NCBI RefSeq assembly: GCF_002291145.1
Contig: NZ_NTGE01000163.1
Span: 1-64,000, forward strand
Origin: Streptomyces sp. SA15
GTDB lineage: Bacteria > Actinomycetota > Actinomycetes > Streptomycetales > Streptomycetaceae
Length of the DNA: 64,000 nucleotides
Direction: 5' to 3'
The position numbers and the translations under genes are program-made. Positions 50,290 through 58,281 of the stretch are shown piece after piece. Position 1 is the first letter of the stretch. Each line of letters begins with the position of its first letter. The notes beneath the pieces are model-generated. The model was given only the letters and a program-made list of their open reading frames with translations. It was not told where the DNA came from and did no database searches.

Positions 50290-52292
50290 CGCAGGATCGC
50301 TGTGCCCAGCGGATCGAGGGTCAGTGGATCGCCGTCCTCGACCCGCTTGCCGGTCAGCAGGTCGGTGGTGGTGGTGTGGGCGGTCAGGTGGGCCGGTTCG
50401 GGGGCGTGGTTGAGGAGGAAGAGGAGTCGGGTGCCGTCGGCGGTGACGCGGGTCGCGGTCTCCAGGCCGGTGTGCTCGGTGTACGGGCCGATCAGGTCGT
50501 GGCGGGCCAGGATGCGCCTTACCACCTGGTCGACGCCTGGCTGGTAGAGGGCGGTGGCGACGTACCAGCCCTCGCCGTCGCCGTAGCGGTTGCGGGTCAC
50601 GGCGGGGGTGCCCGCGTAGAAGTCGGAGCCGTACGTGGCGACCGGCTCGGCGCCCCGCGGCAGCACGATCTCGAAGACGAGCCGTGCCTCTGCCCCCAGT
50701 TCGGGGACGGTCTGGACGAACTCCGGTGGACGGGCGTCCCATTCGTCGACGCGGACGCCCAAGAGAGGGGCCAGCGGGCCGGGCACGTCGGTGAGGAAGG
50801 CGCGGTCGTGCTCGTCGACGCGGCCGGAGAGGAAGGTGGTGAGGACGGTGCCGCCGCGTGCGGCGACGGCTTCGAGGCGGGTGGGCAGGTCGCCCTTGAC
50901 CATGTGCAGGACGGGGGCGAGGACCACGTCGTAGGGGGTGAGGTCGGCGGTCTGCGGGATGACGTCGATGTCGGCGCCGGCCTCGCGGGCGGCGCGGTAG
51001 TAGGCGTGGACCACCTCCTGGTAGCGGACCAGGCGGGAGGGGCCGTCGGAGATCTCCAGGGCCCACCAGCTGTCCCAGTCGAAGATCAGGGCGGTGCGGG
51101 CGGGGGTGCGGGCGCCGAGGGTGCTGGAGCCCAGGAGCTCCAACTCCCTGCCCAGATCGGCCACTTCGCGGAAGACGCGGGTGTCGTCGCGGCCCGCGTG
51201 GCCGATGACCGCCCCGTGGTACTTCTCGCAGGCGCCGCGCGAGGCGCGCATCTGGAAGTACAGGGCCGCGTCCGCGCCGTGCGCGATGGCCTGGAAGGTG
51301 GCGAGGCGCAGCTCCCCCGGCCTCCGCAGGGGGTTGACGTCACGGCAGGCCGTTGTTGACGGGGTTTGCTCCATCAGCCAGAAGGGGGCGCCGTCCTTCA
51401 GGCCGCGCATCAGGTCGTGGGCGAGGGCGGGCCAGGTCGGCGGGGCGTCGAGGGGCGGGTAGCTGTCCCAGGAGGCGAAGTCGAGGTGGGGCGCCCAGCG
51501 GTGGTAGTCGAGGGGGCGAAACATGCCCATGAAGTTGGTGGTGACGGGCGTGTCCGGGTCATGGGCGCGGATCACCTCCTTCTCGGCGAGGAAGCAGCCG
51601 AGCAGGGCGTCGGTGGTGAAGCGGAAGTAGTCGAGGGTGGTGCCCTGGAAGGCGGTGTGGTCGGGGCCGCGCCAGTGTTCGGTGAGGGCGTTCGGGGGCT
51701 CGATCTCGCCGAAGTCGGTGTAGCGGTGGGACCAGAAGGTGGTGCACCAGGCGTCGTTGAGGGCGTCGAGGGTGGCGTACTTGTCCCGCAGCCACGCGCG
51801 GAAGGCATCGGCGCACAGATCGCAGTAACAGGTGCCGCCGTACTCGTTGTTGATGTGCCAGGCGAGTAACGCCGGGTGCTGTACGTACCGTTCGGCGAGA
51901 CGGCCGGCCATCTCCGTCGCGAGGCTGCGGTACGCCGGTGAGCTGGGGCAGAAGTTGTGGCGCTGGCCGTAGCGGTGGCGGCGGCCCTCGAAGTCGGTCC
52001 GGTTGACCTCGGGGTACTTCTTCGCCAGCCAGGGCGGGAGGGCGGCGGTGCCGGTGGCCAGGCAGACCTGGCGGCCCTCGGCGGCGGCCCGGTCGAGGAT
52101 GCGGTCCAGGATCGTGAAGTCGTAGGTGCCTTCGGCCGGTTGGGTCAGGGACCAGGAGAAGACGCCGACGGTGAGGGTATCGATGCCGGCCCGGGTGAAC
52201 AGGTGGTGGTCCTCGTCCCAGACCGGCTCCGGCCACTGCTCCGGGTTGTAGTCACCGCCGTACGGGATCTTGGGGGTATCGGGCACGGTCAT
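50280..52292 (-). CDS. GH42 beta-galactosidase
   Basis: This is a 670-residue cytosolic glycosidase. The N-terminal barrel opens with IPYGGDYNPEQWPEPVWDEDHHLFTRAGIDTLTVGVFSWSLTQPAEGTYDF. The acid/base is Glu150 in AWHINNEYGG and the nucleophile is Glu308 in PFWLMEQTPS. A Cys cluster (CYCDLC) suggests the zinc-binding type of GH42. The trimerisation domain (~390-590) and C-terminal sandwich are complete. ATG 52292 overlaps the DUF624 stop (ATGA). It is the last gene of the LplABC-DUF624-GH42 operon, so it probably hydrolyses an oligosaccharide imported by that system, such as a galactoside or arabinogalactan fragment. Confidence 0.93.
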   Translation of the reverse strand: MTVPDTPKIPYGGDYNPEQWPEPVWDEDHHLFTRAGIDTLTVGVFSWSLTQPAEGTYDFTILDRILDRAAAEGRQVCLATGTAALPPWLAKKYPEVNRTDFEGRRHRYGQRHNFCPSSPAYRSLATEMAGRLAERYVQHPALLAWHINNEYGGTCYCDLCADAFRAWLRDKYATLDALNDAWCTTFWSHRYTDFGEIEPPNALTEHWRGPDHTAFQGTTLDYFRFTTDALLGCFLAEKEVIRAHDPDTPVTTNFMGMFRPLDYHRWAPHLDFASWDSYPPLDAPPTWPALAHDLMRGLKDGAPFWLMEQTPSTTACRDVNPLRRPGELRLATFQAIAHGADAALYFQMRASRGACEKYHGAVIGHAGRDDTRVFREVADLGRELELLGSSTLGARTPARTALIFDWDSWWALEISDGPSRLVRYQEVVHAYYRAAREAGADIDVIPQTADLTPYDVVLAPVLHMVKGDLPTRLEAVAARGGTVLTTFLSGRVDEHDRAFLTDVPGPLAPLLGVRVDEWDARPPEFVQTVPELGAEARLVFEIVLPRGAEPVATYGSDFYAGTPAVTRNRYGDGEGWYVATALYQPGVDQVVRRILARHDLIGPYTEHTGLETATRVTADGTRLLFLLNHAPEPAHLTAHTTTTDLLTGKRVEDGDPLTLDPLGTAILRIQ

Positions 52293-52999
52293 GCGGTGAA
52301 GTCCTCCTGGGTCTCGGCGATCACCGGGCGGCTGCTGTGCAGCAGGGAGAGCAGCAGCGGGGCGGCCAGCAGGGCGGGCAGGGCCTCGGTGAGCAGGGCG
52401 GTCAGTCCGGCGGCCAGGACGAGCAACGAGGCGGCGCCCAGGGTGGCGCGGCCGTGCCGGAGCAGGAAGTAGCCGGACAGCCGGGCCGTGTCGCGGGCGC
52501 GGAAGGAGAACAGGGAGGTGAGGACGAGCGCGTGCGCGCCCCAGAGGAGGGAGCCGGCCCCGATGGCTCCGAGCAGTACCGCCCACCAGCGGGGCAGCCC
52601 GGCGGCGGAGAAGTGGGTCAGTGTGAAGGCGATGACGGTGAGCCAGGCGAGCAGGGGTGCCCACAGCTTCAGGGACGGTACGGCGTTCAGCCGCCAGCCG
52701 CGCCAGTAGGTGCGGGCCGGGTGCAGGTCGGTGAGGTCGCGGTCGCGGTGGTGGAGGGCGTACAGCGCGGCGGAGAGGGCCGGGCCGAGGGGCAGCAGGC
52801 ATACGGCGGCCAGGGGGAGGTTGGCCGGGTCGGTGCCCACCAGCAGCAGCCCGGCCAGACCCGGCGCGGCGGCGACGAGCAGCAGCGCTTCGACGGTGAC
52901 CAGGGTGTGGATCAGGGCGGCGGCCCGGGAGAGAGGGCCGTCGCCGAAGGCGGTCGAGGTGGATGGGGACGTGGACGTGGTGGGTGCGGGTGTGCTCAC
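52289..52999 (-). CDS. DUF624 (YesL-like) membrane protein
   Basis: This 236-residue integral membrane protein has about six helices in the YesL/DUF624 pattern: LLLVAAAPGLAGLLLV, LAAVCLLPLGPALSAALYAL, LWAPLLAWLTVIAFTLTHF, WWAVLLGAIGAGSLLWGAHALVLTSLFSFR. Such genes nearly always accompany LplABC-type sugar importers and glycosidases; their biochemical role is unknown. GTG 52999 follows ACGGAG. The stop overlaps the GH42 start. Confidence 0.85.
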   Translation of the reverse strand: MSTPAPTTSTSPSTSTAFGDGPLSRAAALIHTLVTVEALLLVAAAPGLAGLLLVGTDPANLPLAAVCLLPLGPALSAALYALHHRDRDLTDLHPARTYWRGWRLNAVPSLKLWAPLLAWLTVIAFTLTHFSAAGLPRWWAVLLGAIGAGSLLWGAHALVLTSLFSFRARDTARLSGYFLLRHGRATLGAASLLVLAAGLTALLTEALPALLAAPLLLSLLHSSRPVIAETQEDFTA

Positions 53000-53064
53000 T
53001 GCGGCTCCGTTCCGAGCGGCCGCCGTTCGTCCCACCACGTCGGCGCCTCCTTCTCGACCACGGA

Positions 53065-54720
53065 TCACCCGTTCTCCTTCTTGAAGCGGTCGTGCGCCTT
53101 GTTGTGGACGTCGACGAGCTGGTCCATGTTCTTCGCCTTCAACTCGGTGACGTACGCGTCCCATTCGGACAGCGGGCGCTTGCCGAGGGCGAACTTGAGG
53201 GTGTTCTGGGTGACGTGGTCCCTCAGCGGGGTGTCCCAGAGGGTCGCCTGTTCCTGCTCGACGGACTGGAGTGGGTGTGCCGGGTCGATGGGCAGCTGTG
53301 TGCGCTGGGCCATGGCGTCCTGGAACTTCTTCTCGTCCGGGCTGAAGTTGGAGGAGACCAGCGCCCAGCTGCCGCCGTAGGTGAAGACGCCGTTGAAGAA
53401 GCCGTAGTCCTTCTGGAGGTCCTTCGGGGCGTCCGGGTCGGACCCCATGAGGCTGATGCCGGGCTCCAGCTCGAACTGGCCGCCGGACTCGGTGTAAGTA
53501 ACGCCCTCGACGCCCCACTTGGAGAACTTCTGGCCCTCGTCGGAGTACCAGAGCCAGTCCACGAACTGCATCATCGCGACGAAGCTGTCGCTCTTGAGCG
53601 CCTTGCTGGAGATCATGACGCCGTTCTCCAGCCGCGTGCCGCCCATCACCACCGGGCCCGCCGGTCCCAGCGGCACCGGCACCATCTCGATCTTCGCGCC
53701 CTCGACCTGCTTCTCCAGGTTGTAGCGGTAGTTCTGCACCAGCTCCTGCGGGTTGGCGCTGATCGCGAAAGACTTCTCGCCGAGTAGCTTCTGCACGGCC
53801 GCGTCATCGGTCTGGGTGAAGCTCTCCGGGTCCATCAGCTTCTCGGCGACCAGTTTTCTCACGTACTCGACCATCTGGCGATAGCCGTCCGTCGCGCCGG
53901 TGAAGACGAACTCCTGCGCCTTCGTGTCGAAGCTGATGTTGTTGTACGTCCAGCCCGCCTGGACGCCGTACGCCTGACCGAGGTAGCTGAGCAGGGCCGC
54001 CACGGGGAACGGGGTGTTGGTGCTCCAGCGGTCGGAGAAGGGGTAGCGGTCGGGGTACTCCTCCTTGATCGCCTTGAAGACGGTGTACACCTCGTCCCAG
54101 CTGGTGGGCAGGGACAGGCCCAGCTTGTCGAGGACGTCCGTGCGGAAGGACATCGAGTAACCGGACTTGGGCCTCTCGTGCAGGCCGGGCAGCAGGTAGT
54201 ACTTCCCGTCGGACTGCCGGATCGAGTCGAGCTCGGGCTCCAGGCGCCACTTCTTCACCTTGGCCTGGAAGTTGGGCATCAGGTGCACGTAGTCGCTCAC
54301 CGCCAGGATCGCGCCCGACGACACGAAGGCGACCTCCGAGGGGTGGTACGTCTTGGGGATCAGGAACGGGGCGTCACCCGCGCCGATGAGGACGCTGCGC
54401 TTCTTCTCGTAGTCCACCAGAGGGACGTCGACCGGCTTGAGGGTCACACCGGTGCGCTTGGTGACCTCCTTCCAGAACAGCCAGCTGTTCTTCATCGGAT
54501 AGACCGGGTTGTTGTTGTGCAGGACCGAGAAGGACAGTGGCTTGGCGGCCTTGAACTGCTGGCCGGCGCGGTACTCCTTCATCGCGCCGTTCTGCTTCTT
54601 CGACAGATCCTTGCTGTTCCCGCCGTCGTCGCCGCTGCCGCAGCCGGTGAGGGTGGCGAGGCCTATGAAGCCTGCGGCGGAGAGGATCTGGCGCCGCGAC
54701 AACTGCCCTGCGTTCTTCAA
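53065..54720 (-). CDS. LplA/YtcQ-type sugar-binding lipoprotein
   Basis: This 551-residue binding protein has a Tat-like signal (SRRQILSAAGFIGLATLTGC) with Cys26 as lipid anchor. Mature features include KPLSFSVLHNNNPVYPMKNSWLFWKEVTKRTGVTLKPVDVPLVDYEKKRSVLIGAGDAPFLIP, GYSMSFRTDVLDKLGL and ENGVMISSKALKSDSFVAMMQFVDWLWYSDEGQKFSKWGVEG. These place it with the large LplA-like receptors for complex oligosaccharides. TTG 54720 is chosen because AAGGAG lies 6 bp upstream and the signal peptide begins there. It is separated from the permeases by a short tandem array. Confidence 0.9.
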   Translation of the reverse strand: MKNAGQLSRRQILSAAGFIGLATLTGCGSGDDGGNSKDLSKKQNGAMKEYRAGQQFKAAKPLSFSVLHNNNPVYPMKNSWLFWKEVTKRTGVTLKPVDVPLVDYEKKRSVLIGAGDAPFLIPKTYHPSEVAFVSSGAILAVSDYVHLMPNFQAKVKKWRLEPELDSIRQSDGKYYLLPGLHERPKSGYSMSFRTDVLDKLGLSLPTSWDEVYTVFKAIKEEYPDRYPFSDRWSTNTPFPVAALLSYLGQAYGVQAGWTYNNISFDTKAQEFVFTGATDGYRQMVEYVRKLVAEKLMDPESFTQTDDAAVQKLLGEKSFAISANPQELVQNYRYNLEKQVEGAKIEMVPVPLGPAGPVVMGGTRLENGVMISSKALKSDSFVAMMQFVDWLWYSDEGQKFSKWGVEGVTYTESGGQFELEPGISLMGSDPDAPKDLQKDYGFFNGVFTYGGSWALVSSNFSPDEKKFQDAMAQRTQLPIDPAHPLQSVEQEQATLWDTPLRDHVTQNTLKFALGKRPLSEWDAYVTELKAKNMDQLVDVHNKAHDRFKKENG

Positions 54721-54740
54721 CGGAGACTCCTTTGTTCCGT

Positions 54741-54794
54741 GAGCGACATTCCTGAGCTGCATTCCTGAGCGGCATTTCGTGAGCGGCATTTCGT
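54741..54794. repeat. 13-14 bp tandem repeat between permease and binding-protein genes
   Basis: GAGCGACATTCCT, GAGCTGCATTCCT and two exact GAGCGGCATTTCGT units lie head to tail, followed by a partial GAGCGATATGAG. It occupies the 92-bp space inside the LplABC operon, before the binding-protein start. Confidence 0.9.
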
Positions 54795-54812
54795 GAGCGA
54801 TATGAGGGAGCG

Positions 54813-55691
54813 TCAGCCCTTGACCGCGCCGAGCATCACGCCCGAGACGAAGTAGCGCTGGACGAACGGGTACACGCAGAGGATCGGCAGCGCGGTCAGC
54901 ACGATCGTGACCGACTGGATGTTCGCCCCGACCTGGCTGAGCTGCTCCGTGGCGGCGCCGGCGTTGCCGCCCGTGGTGGCGCCCGAGATGAGGTTGCGCA
55001 GGTAGACGGTGGCCGGCATGAGTTCGGTCTTGTCCATGTACAGGAACGCGCTGAACCAGGAGTTCCAGAAGGACACCGAGTAGAACAGCACCATCGTGGC
55101 GACGACCGCCTTGGACAGGGGCAGCACGATCCGCAGCAGGATGCCGTACGTGCTCAGGCCGTCGATCTGCGCGGCCTCCTCCAGGTCGGTCGGCAGGCTC
55201 TCGAAGAAGGCCTTCATGACCAGGAGGTTGAAGACGCTGATGGCGTTGGGGAGCGCGATCGCCCAGACGCTGTTCTTCAGGCCGAGGCTGGTGACCAGGA
55301 CGTAGTTGGGGATCAGGCCGCCGGTGAAGAACATGGTGAACACGGCGACGCCCACGAGCACGCCGCGCCCCTTGAGCTGCTTCTTGGACAGGACGTAGGC
55401 ATAACAGGTCGTCAGGACCATGGCGACGGCGGTGGCCACCACCGTGTACAGCACGGTGTTGCCGTAGTTCCGCCAGAACATCGAGTCCTGGAGCACGATC
55501 TTGTACGTGGTGAGGTTGAAACCCTTGGGCCACAGCGTCACTTCACCGGCCCGGATCTGGCGTTCCGAGCTGAACGAGCGGGCGATGATGTTCACGAACG
55601 GGTACAGGGTCACGACCACGACCAGGGTGAGGATCACCCCGTTGACGCCCTGGAAGACCCGGTAGCCCCGCGTGGGCCGGTTGACACTCAC
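54813..55691 (-). CDS. LplC/YtcP-type ABC permease
   Basis: This 292-residue permease has six helices, beginning VFQGVNGVILTLVVVVTLYPFVNIIARSFSSE and with YVLSKKQLKGRGVLVGVAVFTMFFTGGLIPNYVLV. The EAA loop is PTDLEEAAQIDGLSTYGILLRIVLPLSKAV. GTG 55691 overlaps the stop of the LplB-type gene (GTGA). The C-terminus PFVQRYFVSGVMLGAVKG is typical. With its partner it imports an oligosaccharide, presumably linked to xylan or galactan breakdown given the neighbours. Confidence 0.9.
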   Translation of the reverse strand: MSVNRPTRGYRVFQGVNGVILTLVVVVTLYPFVNIIARSFSSERQIRAGEVTLWPKGFNLTTYKIVLQDSMFWRNYGNTVLYTVVATAVAMVLTTCYAYVLSKKQLKGRGVLVGVAVFTMFFTGGLIPNYVLVTSLGLKNSVWAIALPNAISVFNLLVMKAFFESLPTDLEEAAQIDGLSTYGILLRIVLPLSKAVVATMVLFYSVSFWNSWFSAFLYMDKTELMPATVYLRNLISGATTGGNAGAATEQLSQVGANIQSVTIVLTALPILCVYPFVQRYFVSGVMLGAVKG

Positions 55692-56683
55692 CACAGGCTC
55701 GTCCCCACTGTGCGGCGCGAGAGCTGGTTGGCGGACACGATCAGCACCAGGCCGATGATCGCCTCGAACAGGCCGATGGCGGCGGCGTAGCTGAAGCTGT
55801 TGGACTCGACACCGGCGCGGTAGAGGTACGTCGAGACCACGTCGGCGGTCGGATAGGTCAGCGGGTTGTACAGCAGCAGGACCTTCTCGAAGCCGACCGC
55901 CAGGAACGTGCCGATGTTGAGGATCAGCAGCGTGATCATGGTGGGCCGGATGCCGGGCAGGGTGACGTGCCAGATCTGCTGCCAGCGGTTGGCGCCGTCG
56001 ATGCGCGCGGCCTCGTACAGGTCCTCGTCGATCGTGGTGAGCGCGGCGAGGTAGAGGATCGTGCCCCAGCCTGCGGTCTGCCAGATCTCCGAGCCGACGT
56101 AGATCGTGCGGAACCACTCCGGTTCCTGGATGAAGCGGATCGGATCGTGGCCGAACCAGCCCAGGATGTGGTTGACCGGGCCGTCCGTGGCGAGCATCTG
56201 CATCGTGATGCCCGCGACGATCACGATCGACAGGAAGTGCGGAAGGTACGACACCGACTGCACGAACCGTTTCAGCGACCGCCGGCGCACCTCGTTCAGC
56301 AGCAGCGCCAGCACGATCGGGATCGGGAAGCAGAAGACGAGCGTCAGCCCGCCGAGCCACAGGGTGTTCCGGAACACCTGCCAGAAGGTGGGATCGGTGA
56401 GGAACATGCGCACATAGCGCAGCCCCACCCACTGCTCGCCGAAGATCGAGCCGCCCGGCTCGAAACGCCGGAAGGCGATCACGTTGCCGATCATCGGCAG
56501 ATAGCGGAAGACCAGGAAGAACAGCAGCGGCAGGATCGCCAGCGAGTACAGCTGCCAGTCGCGGCGCAGCGCCCGCCGCCAGCCGGTGCGCGCGGGCTTC
56601 CGCGCACCGCGACGGGGTGCGGCTCCGGCCGGCGGTGGGTCCTGGGTGCCCGGCGGTGGGGCCGACGTGGTGGACGTGCTCAT
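55688..56683 (-). CDS. LplB/YtcP-type ABC permease
   Basis: This is a 331-residue permease whose ~38-residue cytosolic leader is rich in Pro/Ala/Arg. Its helices start QLYSLAILPLLFFLVFRYLPMIGNVIAFRRF, and the EAA loop is DEDLYEAARIDGANRWQQIWHVTLPGIRPT. It is the first gene of the five-gene operon. The upstream region has two palindromes (CGAAACTTTCG and TTACCGGTAA) likely to be operators. Confidence 0.9.
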   Translation of the reverse strand: MSTSTTSAPPPGTQDPPPAGAAPRRGARKPARTGWRRALRRDWQLYSLAILPLLFFLVFRYLPMIGNVIAFRRFEPGGSIFGEQWVGLRYVRMFLTDPTFWQVFRNTLWLGGLTLVFCFPIPIVLALLLNEVRRRSLKRFVQSVSYLPHFLSIVIVAGITMQMLATDGPVNHILGWFGHDPIRFIQEPEWFRTIYVGSEIWQTAGWGTILYLAALTTIDEDLYEAARIDGANRWQQIWHVTLPGIRPTMITLLILNIGTFLAVGFEKVLLLYNPLTYPTADVVSTYLYRAGVESNSFSYAAAIGLFEAIIGLVLIVSANQLSRRTVGTSLW

Positions 56684-56715
56684 GCTCGGGCCTCCCGTGG
56701 CATGGGACGCGGAAC

Positions 56716-56741
56716 CGAAACTTTCGAGCTCTTACCGGTAA
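56716..56741. promoter_or_regulatory. Paired palindromes upstream of the LplBC operon
   Basis: CGAAACTTTCG (56716-56726) is the symmetric motif described upstream of actinomycete xylanase genes. TTACCGGTAA (56732-56741) is a second perfect palindrome 5 bp further on. They lie 33-58 bp upstream of the first permease start, over the expected promoter. The regulator is not encoded next to it. Confidence 0.6.
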
Positions 56742-56951
56742 CTTCGCGGCAACTTAGGGGCAGCAGAAAGCGCTGTCAATGGGGGCTGCACGCGGGAACC
56801 TTGGGGACACAAGACGGTTGTGTCACCCTGGATTCACCTCGGTGTCAGGGTGGAAGAGATGAATGGATCGGCGCGGTCACGCCGGAACTTTCTGCCCTAC
56901 GACCGCAACGATCGGACCGAGCCGCCCCGTTGACGCCTGTGAGGTGCCGCC

Positions 56952-57950
56952 GTGCCCGCGTTCGACCTGCCGTTGAAGGAGTTGGAGCGGTACCGACCGG
57001 AGCCCGAGGAGCCCGCCGACTTCGACGAGTTCTGGCGGGCCACGCTGAAGGAGGCCGGGCAGAGGGACCCGGTGGTGTCAGTGCGGCCCGTGCGGACCGG
57101 CCTGCGGCTGACGGAGACCTGGGACGTGACCTTCCGCGGCTTCGCCGGCGATCCGGTCCGCGCCTGGTACAGCCTCCCGGCCGGGGTACGGGAGCCGCTG
57201 CCCGCGGTCGTCGAGTACGCGGGCTACGGCCGCGGTCGCGGCCTCCCCCACGAGCGGCTGACCTGGGTGAACGCCGGGTACGCGCACCTGCTGATGGACA
57301 ACCGGGGCCAGGGCGACCAGTACGGCTGCGGCGGCGACACCCCGGACCCGCACGCGGGCGCACCGGGCGGCCCCGGCCCGGCGGTACGGGGCCTGCTCGC
57401 CCCACAGGACTACCACTACCGGCGCCTGATCACGGACGCGGTACGGGCGGTGGCGGCGGTGCGGGAGCTGCCCGGGGTCGACGGCGGGCGCGTCGCGGCC
57501 GTCGGCAACAGTCAGGGCGGCGGCCTCGCCCTGGCCGTCGCGGGGCTCGTCCCCGACCTGGCGGCGGCCCTGGTCACCGCGCCTTTCCTGTGCGGCATCC
57601 GGCGCGCACTGGACCTCACCGACGCGAGCCCGTACGGCGAGATCACCGCCTATCTGTCGGTGCACCGGGGCGCCGAACAGGCCGCCCATCGCTCGCTCGC
57701 GTACATGGAGGGCATCTCCTTCGCGCGGCGCGCGCAGGCGCCGGCGCACTTCGGGGTGGGGCTGCGCGACACGGTGTGCCCGCCGAGCGGGGCGTACGCG
57801 GCTTTCAACCGGTACGGGGAGTTGGCCACCGATAAACCCCGCAAGGAGATCCACGCCTATCCGTACAACGGTCACGAGGGCGGCGACGCGGTGCATGTAC
57901 GCCGCCAACTGGGCTGGCTGGCGGAGGTGTTCGGCCCGGGGCGAGCGTGA
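56952..57950 (+). CDS. CE7 acetyl xylan esterase / cephalosporin-C deacetylase
   Basis: This is a 332-residue alpha/beta-hydrolase of carbohydrate esterase family 7, cytosolic and normally hexameric. It removes acetyl groups from imported xylo-oligosaccharides. It shows FDEFWRATLKEA near the N-terminus, WYSLPAGVREPLPAVVEYAGYGRGRGLPHE and MDNRGQGDQ. The nucleophile Ser187 is in GNSQGGGLALAVAGL, the acid Asp in GLRDTVCPPS and the His in NGHEGGD. GTG 56952 follows GAGGTG. It is divergent from the LplABC operon and complements the alpha-glucuronidase in debranching xylan. Confidence 0.93.
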   Translation: MPAFDLPLKELERYRPEPEEPADFDEFWRATLKEAGQRDPVVSVRPVRTGLRLTETWDVTFRGFAGDPVRAWYSLPAGVREPLPAVVEYAGYGRGRGLPHERLTWVNAGYAHLLMDNRGQGDQYGCGGDTPDPHAGAPGGPGPAVRGLLAPQDYHYRRLITDAVRAVAAVRELPGVDGGRVAAVGNSQGGGLALAVAGLVPDLAAALVTAPFLCGIRRALDLTDASPYGEITAYLSVHRGAEQAAHRSLAYMEGISFARRAQAPAHFGVGLRDTVCPPSGAYAAFNRYGELATDKPRKEIHAYPYNGHEGGDAVHVRRQLGWLAEVFGPGRA

Positions 57951-58008
57951 ACAGTCCAGCGCGCCAAGACGAAGCTGGGCGCCCGCGCCCGCGACCGCGC
58001 CCAACTGG

Positions 58009-58043
58009 TGGTCTTCGCCTTGGTCTTCGCCTTGGTCTTCGCC
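58009..58043. repeat. 12-bp tandem repeat (GGTCTTCGCCTT, three units)
   Basis: There are three head-to-tail units, the last truncated to GGTCTTCGCCT, located 58 bp after the esterase stop. It is of unknown role and similar in size to the other junction arrays of this region. Confidence 0.85.
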
Positions 58044-58121
58044 TACCGGTCCGGGCTCGTACGGCCGCCGCGCTGACTGTTTACAAGTCAGCCCTGCGGC
58101 GCTAGCTTCCCAAAACAGAGG

Positions 58122-58139
58122 GGTGGGAGCGCTCCCACC
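58122..58139. promoter_or_regulatory. Perfect CebR box upstream of LPMO
   Basis: GGTGGGAGCGCTCCCACC contains TGGGAGCGCTCCCA, the canonical operator of the cello-oligosaccharide-sensing LacI repressor CebR. It begins ~13 bp after a -10 element (TAGCTT), so it overlaps or directly follows the transcription start. A bound repressor would block initiation or elongation until cellobiose is present. Confidence 0.9.
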
Positions 58140-58193
58140 AGGTGGACCGGAACCCGCCCGCGGGCCCGCTCCCACCCCCGCATCCGCATCCGC

Positions 58194-58251
58194 ACACGCG
58201 TCCGCAGACACGCATCCACGGACACGCATCCACAGGCACGCATCCACACGG
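58194..58251. repeat. 14-bp repeats in the LPMO mRNA leader
   Basis: GACACGCATCCACG, GACACGCATCCACA and GGCACGCATCCACA follow one another (about 58207-58248), preceded by degenerate CATCCGCATCCGCACACG. The leader is almost free of G-tracts and probably unstructured. Confidence 0.75.
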
Positions 58252-58281
58252 CCCGTACCTCAAGGAACGGACTGATCTGTC

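Larger units (their letters stand above)
57951..58281. promoter_or_regulatory. Repeat-rich leader and promoter of the LPMO gene
   Basis: The 331-bp gap holds no convincing gene. It contains a 12-bp array (58009-58043), a promoter with TTTACA (58080-58085) and TAGCTT (58103-58108) 17 bp apart, the CebR box at 58122-58139, and a C/A-rich leader with 14-bp repeats (~58194-58251) before the LPMO start. An open frame ending near 58077 encodes FALVFALVFA from the array and is judged fortuitous. Confidence 0.6.

Noticed and set aside
57959..58077. Possible small membrane protein ending FALVFALVFAYRSGLV
   Set aside because: The hydrophobic run comes from the 12-bp tandem repeat and there is no start codon with a ribosome site.
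58124..58137. Reading the perfect palindrome before the LPMO as a terminator
   Set aside because: TGGGAGCGCTCCCA is the known CebR operator sequence and is placed correctly after a -10 element.
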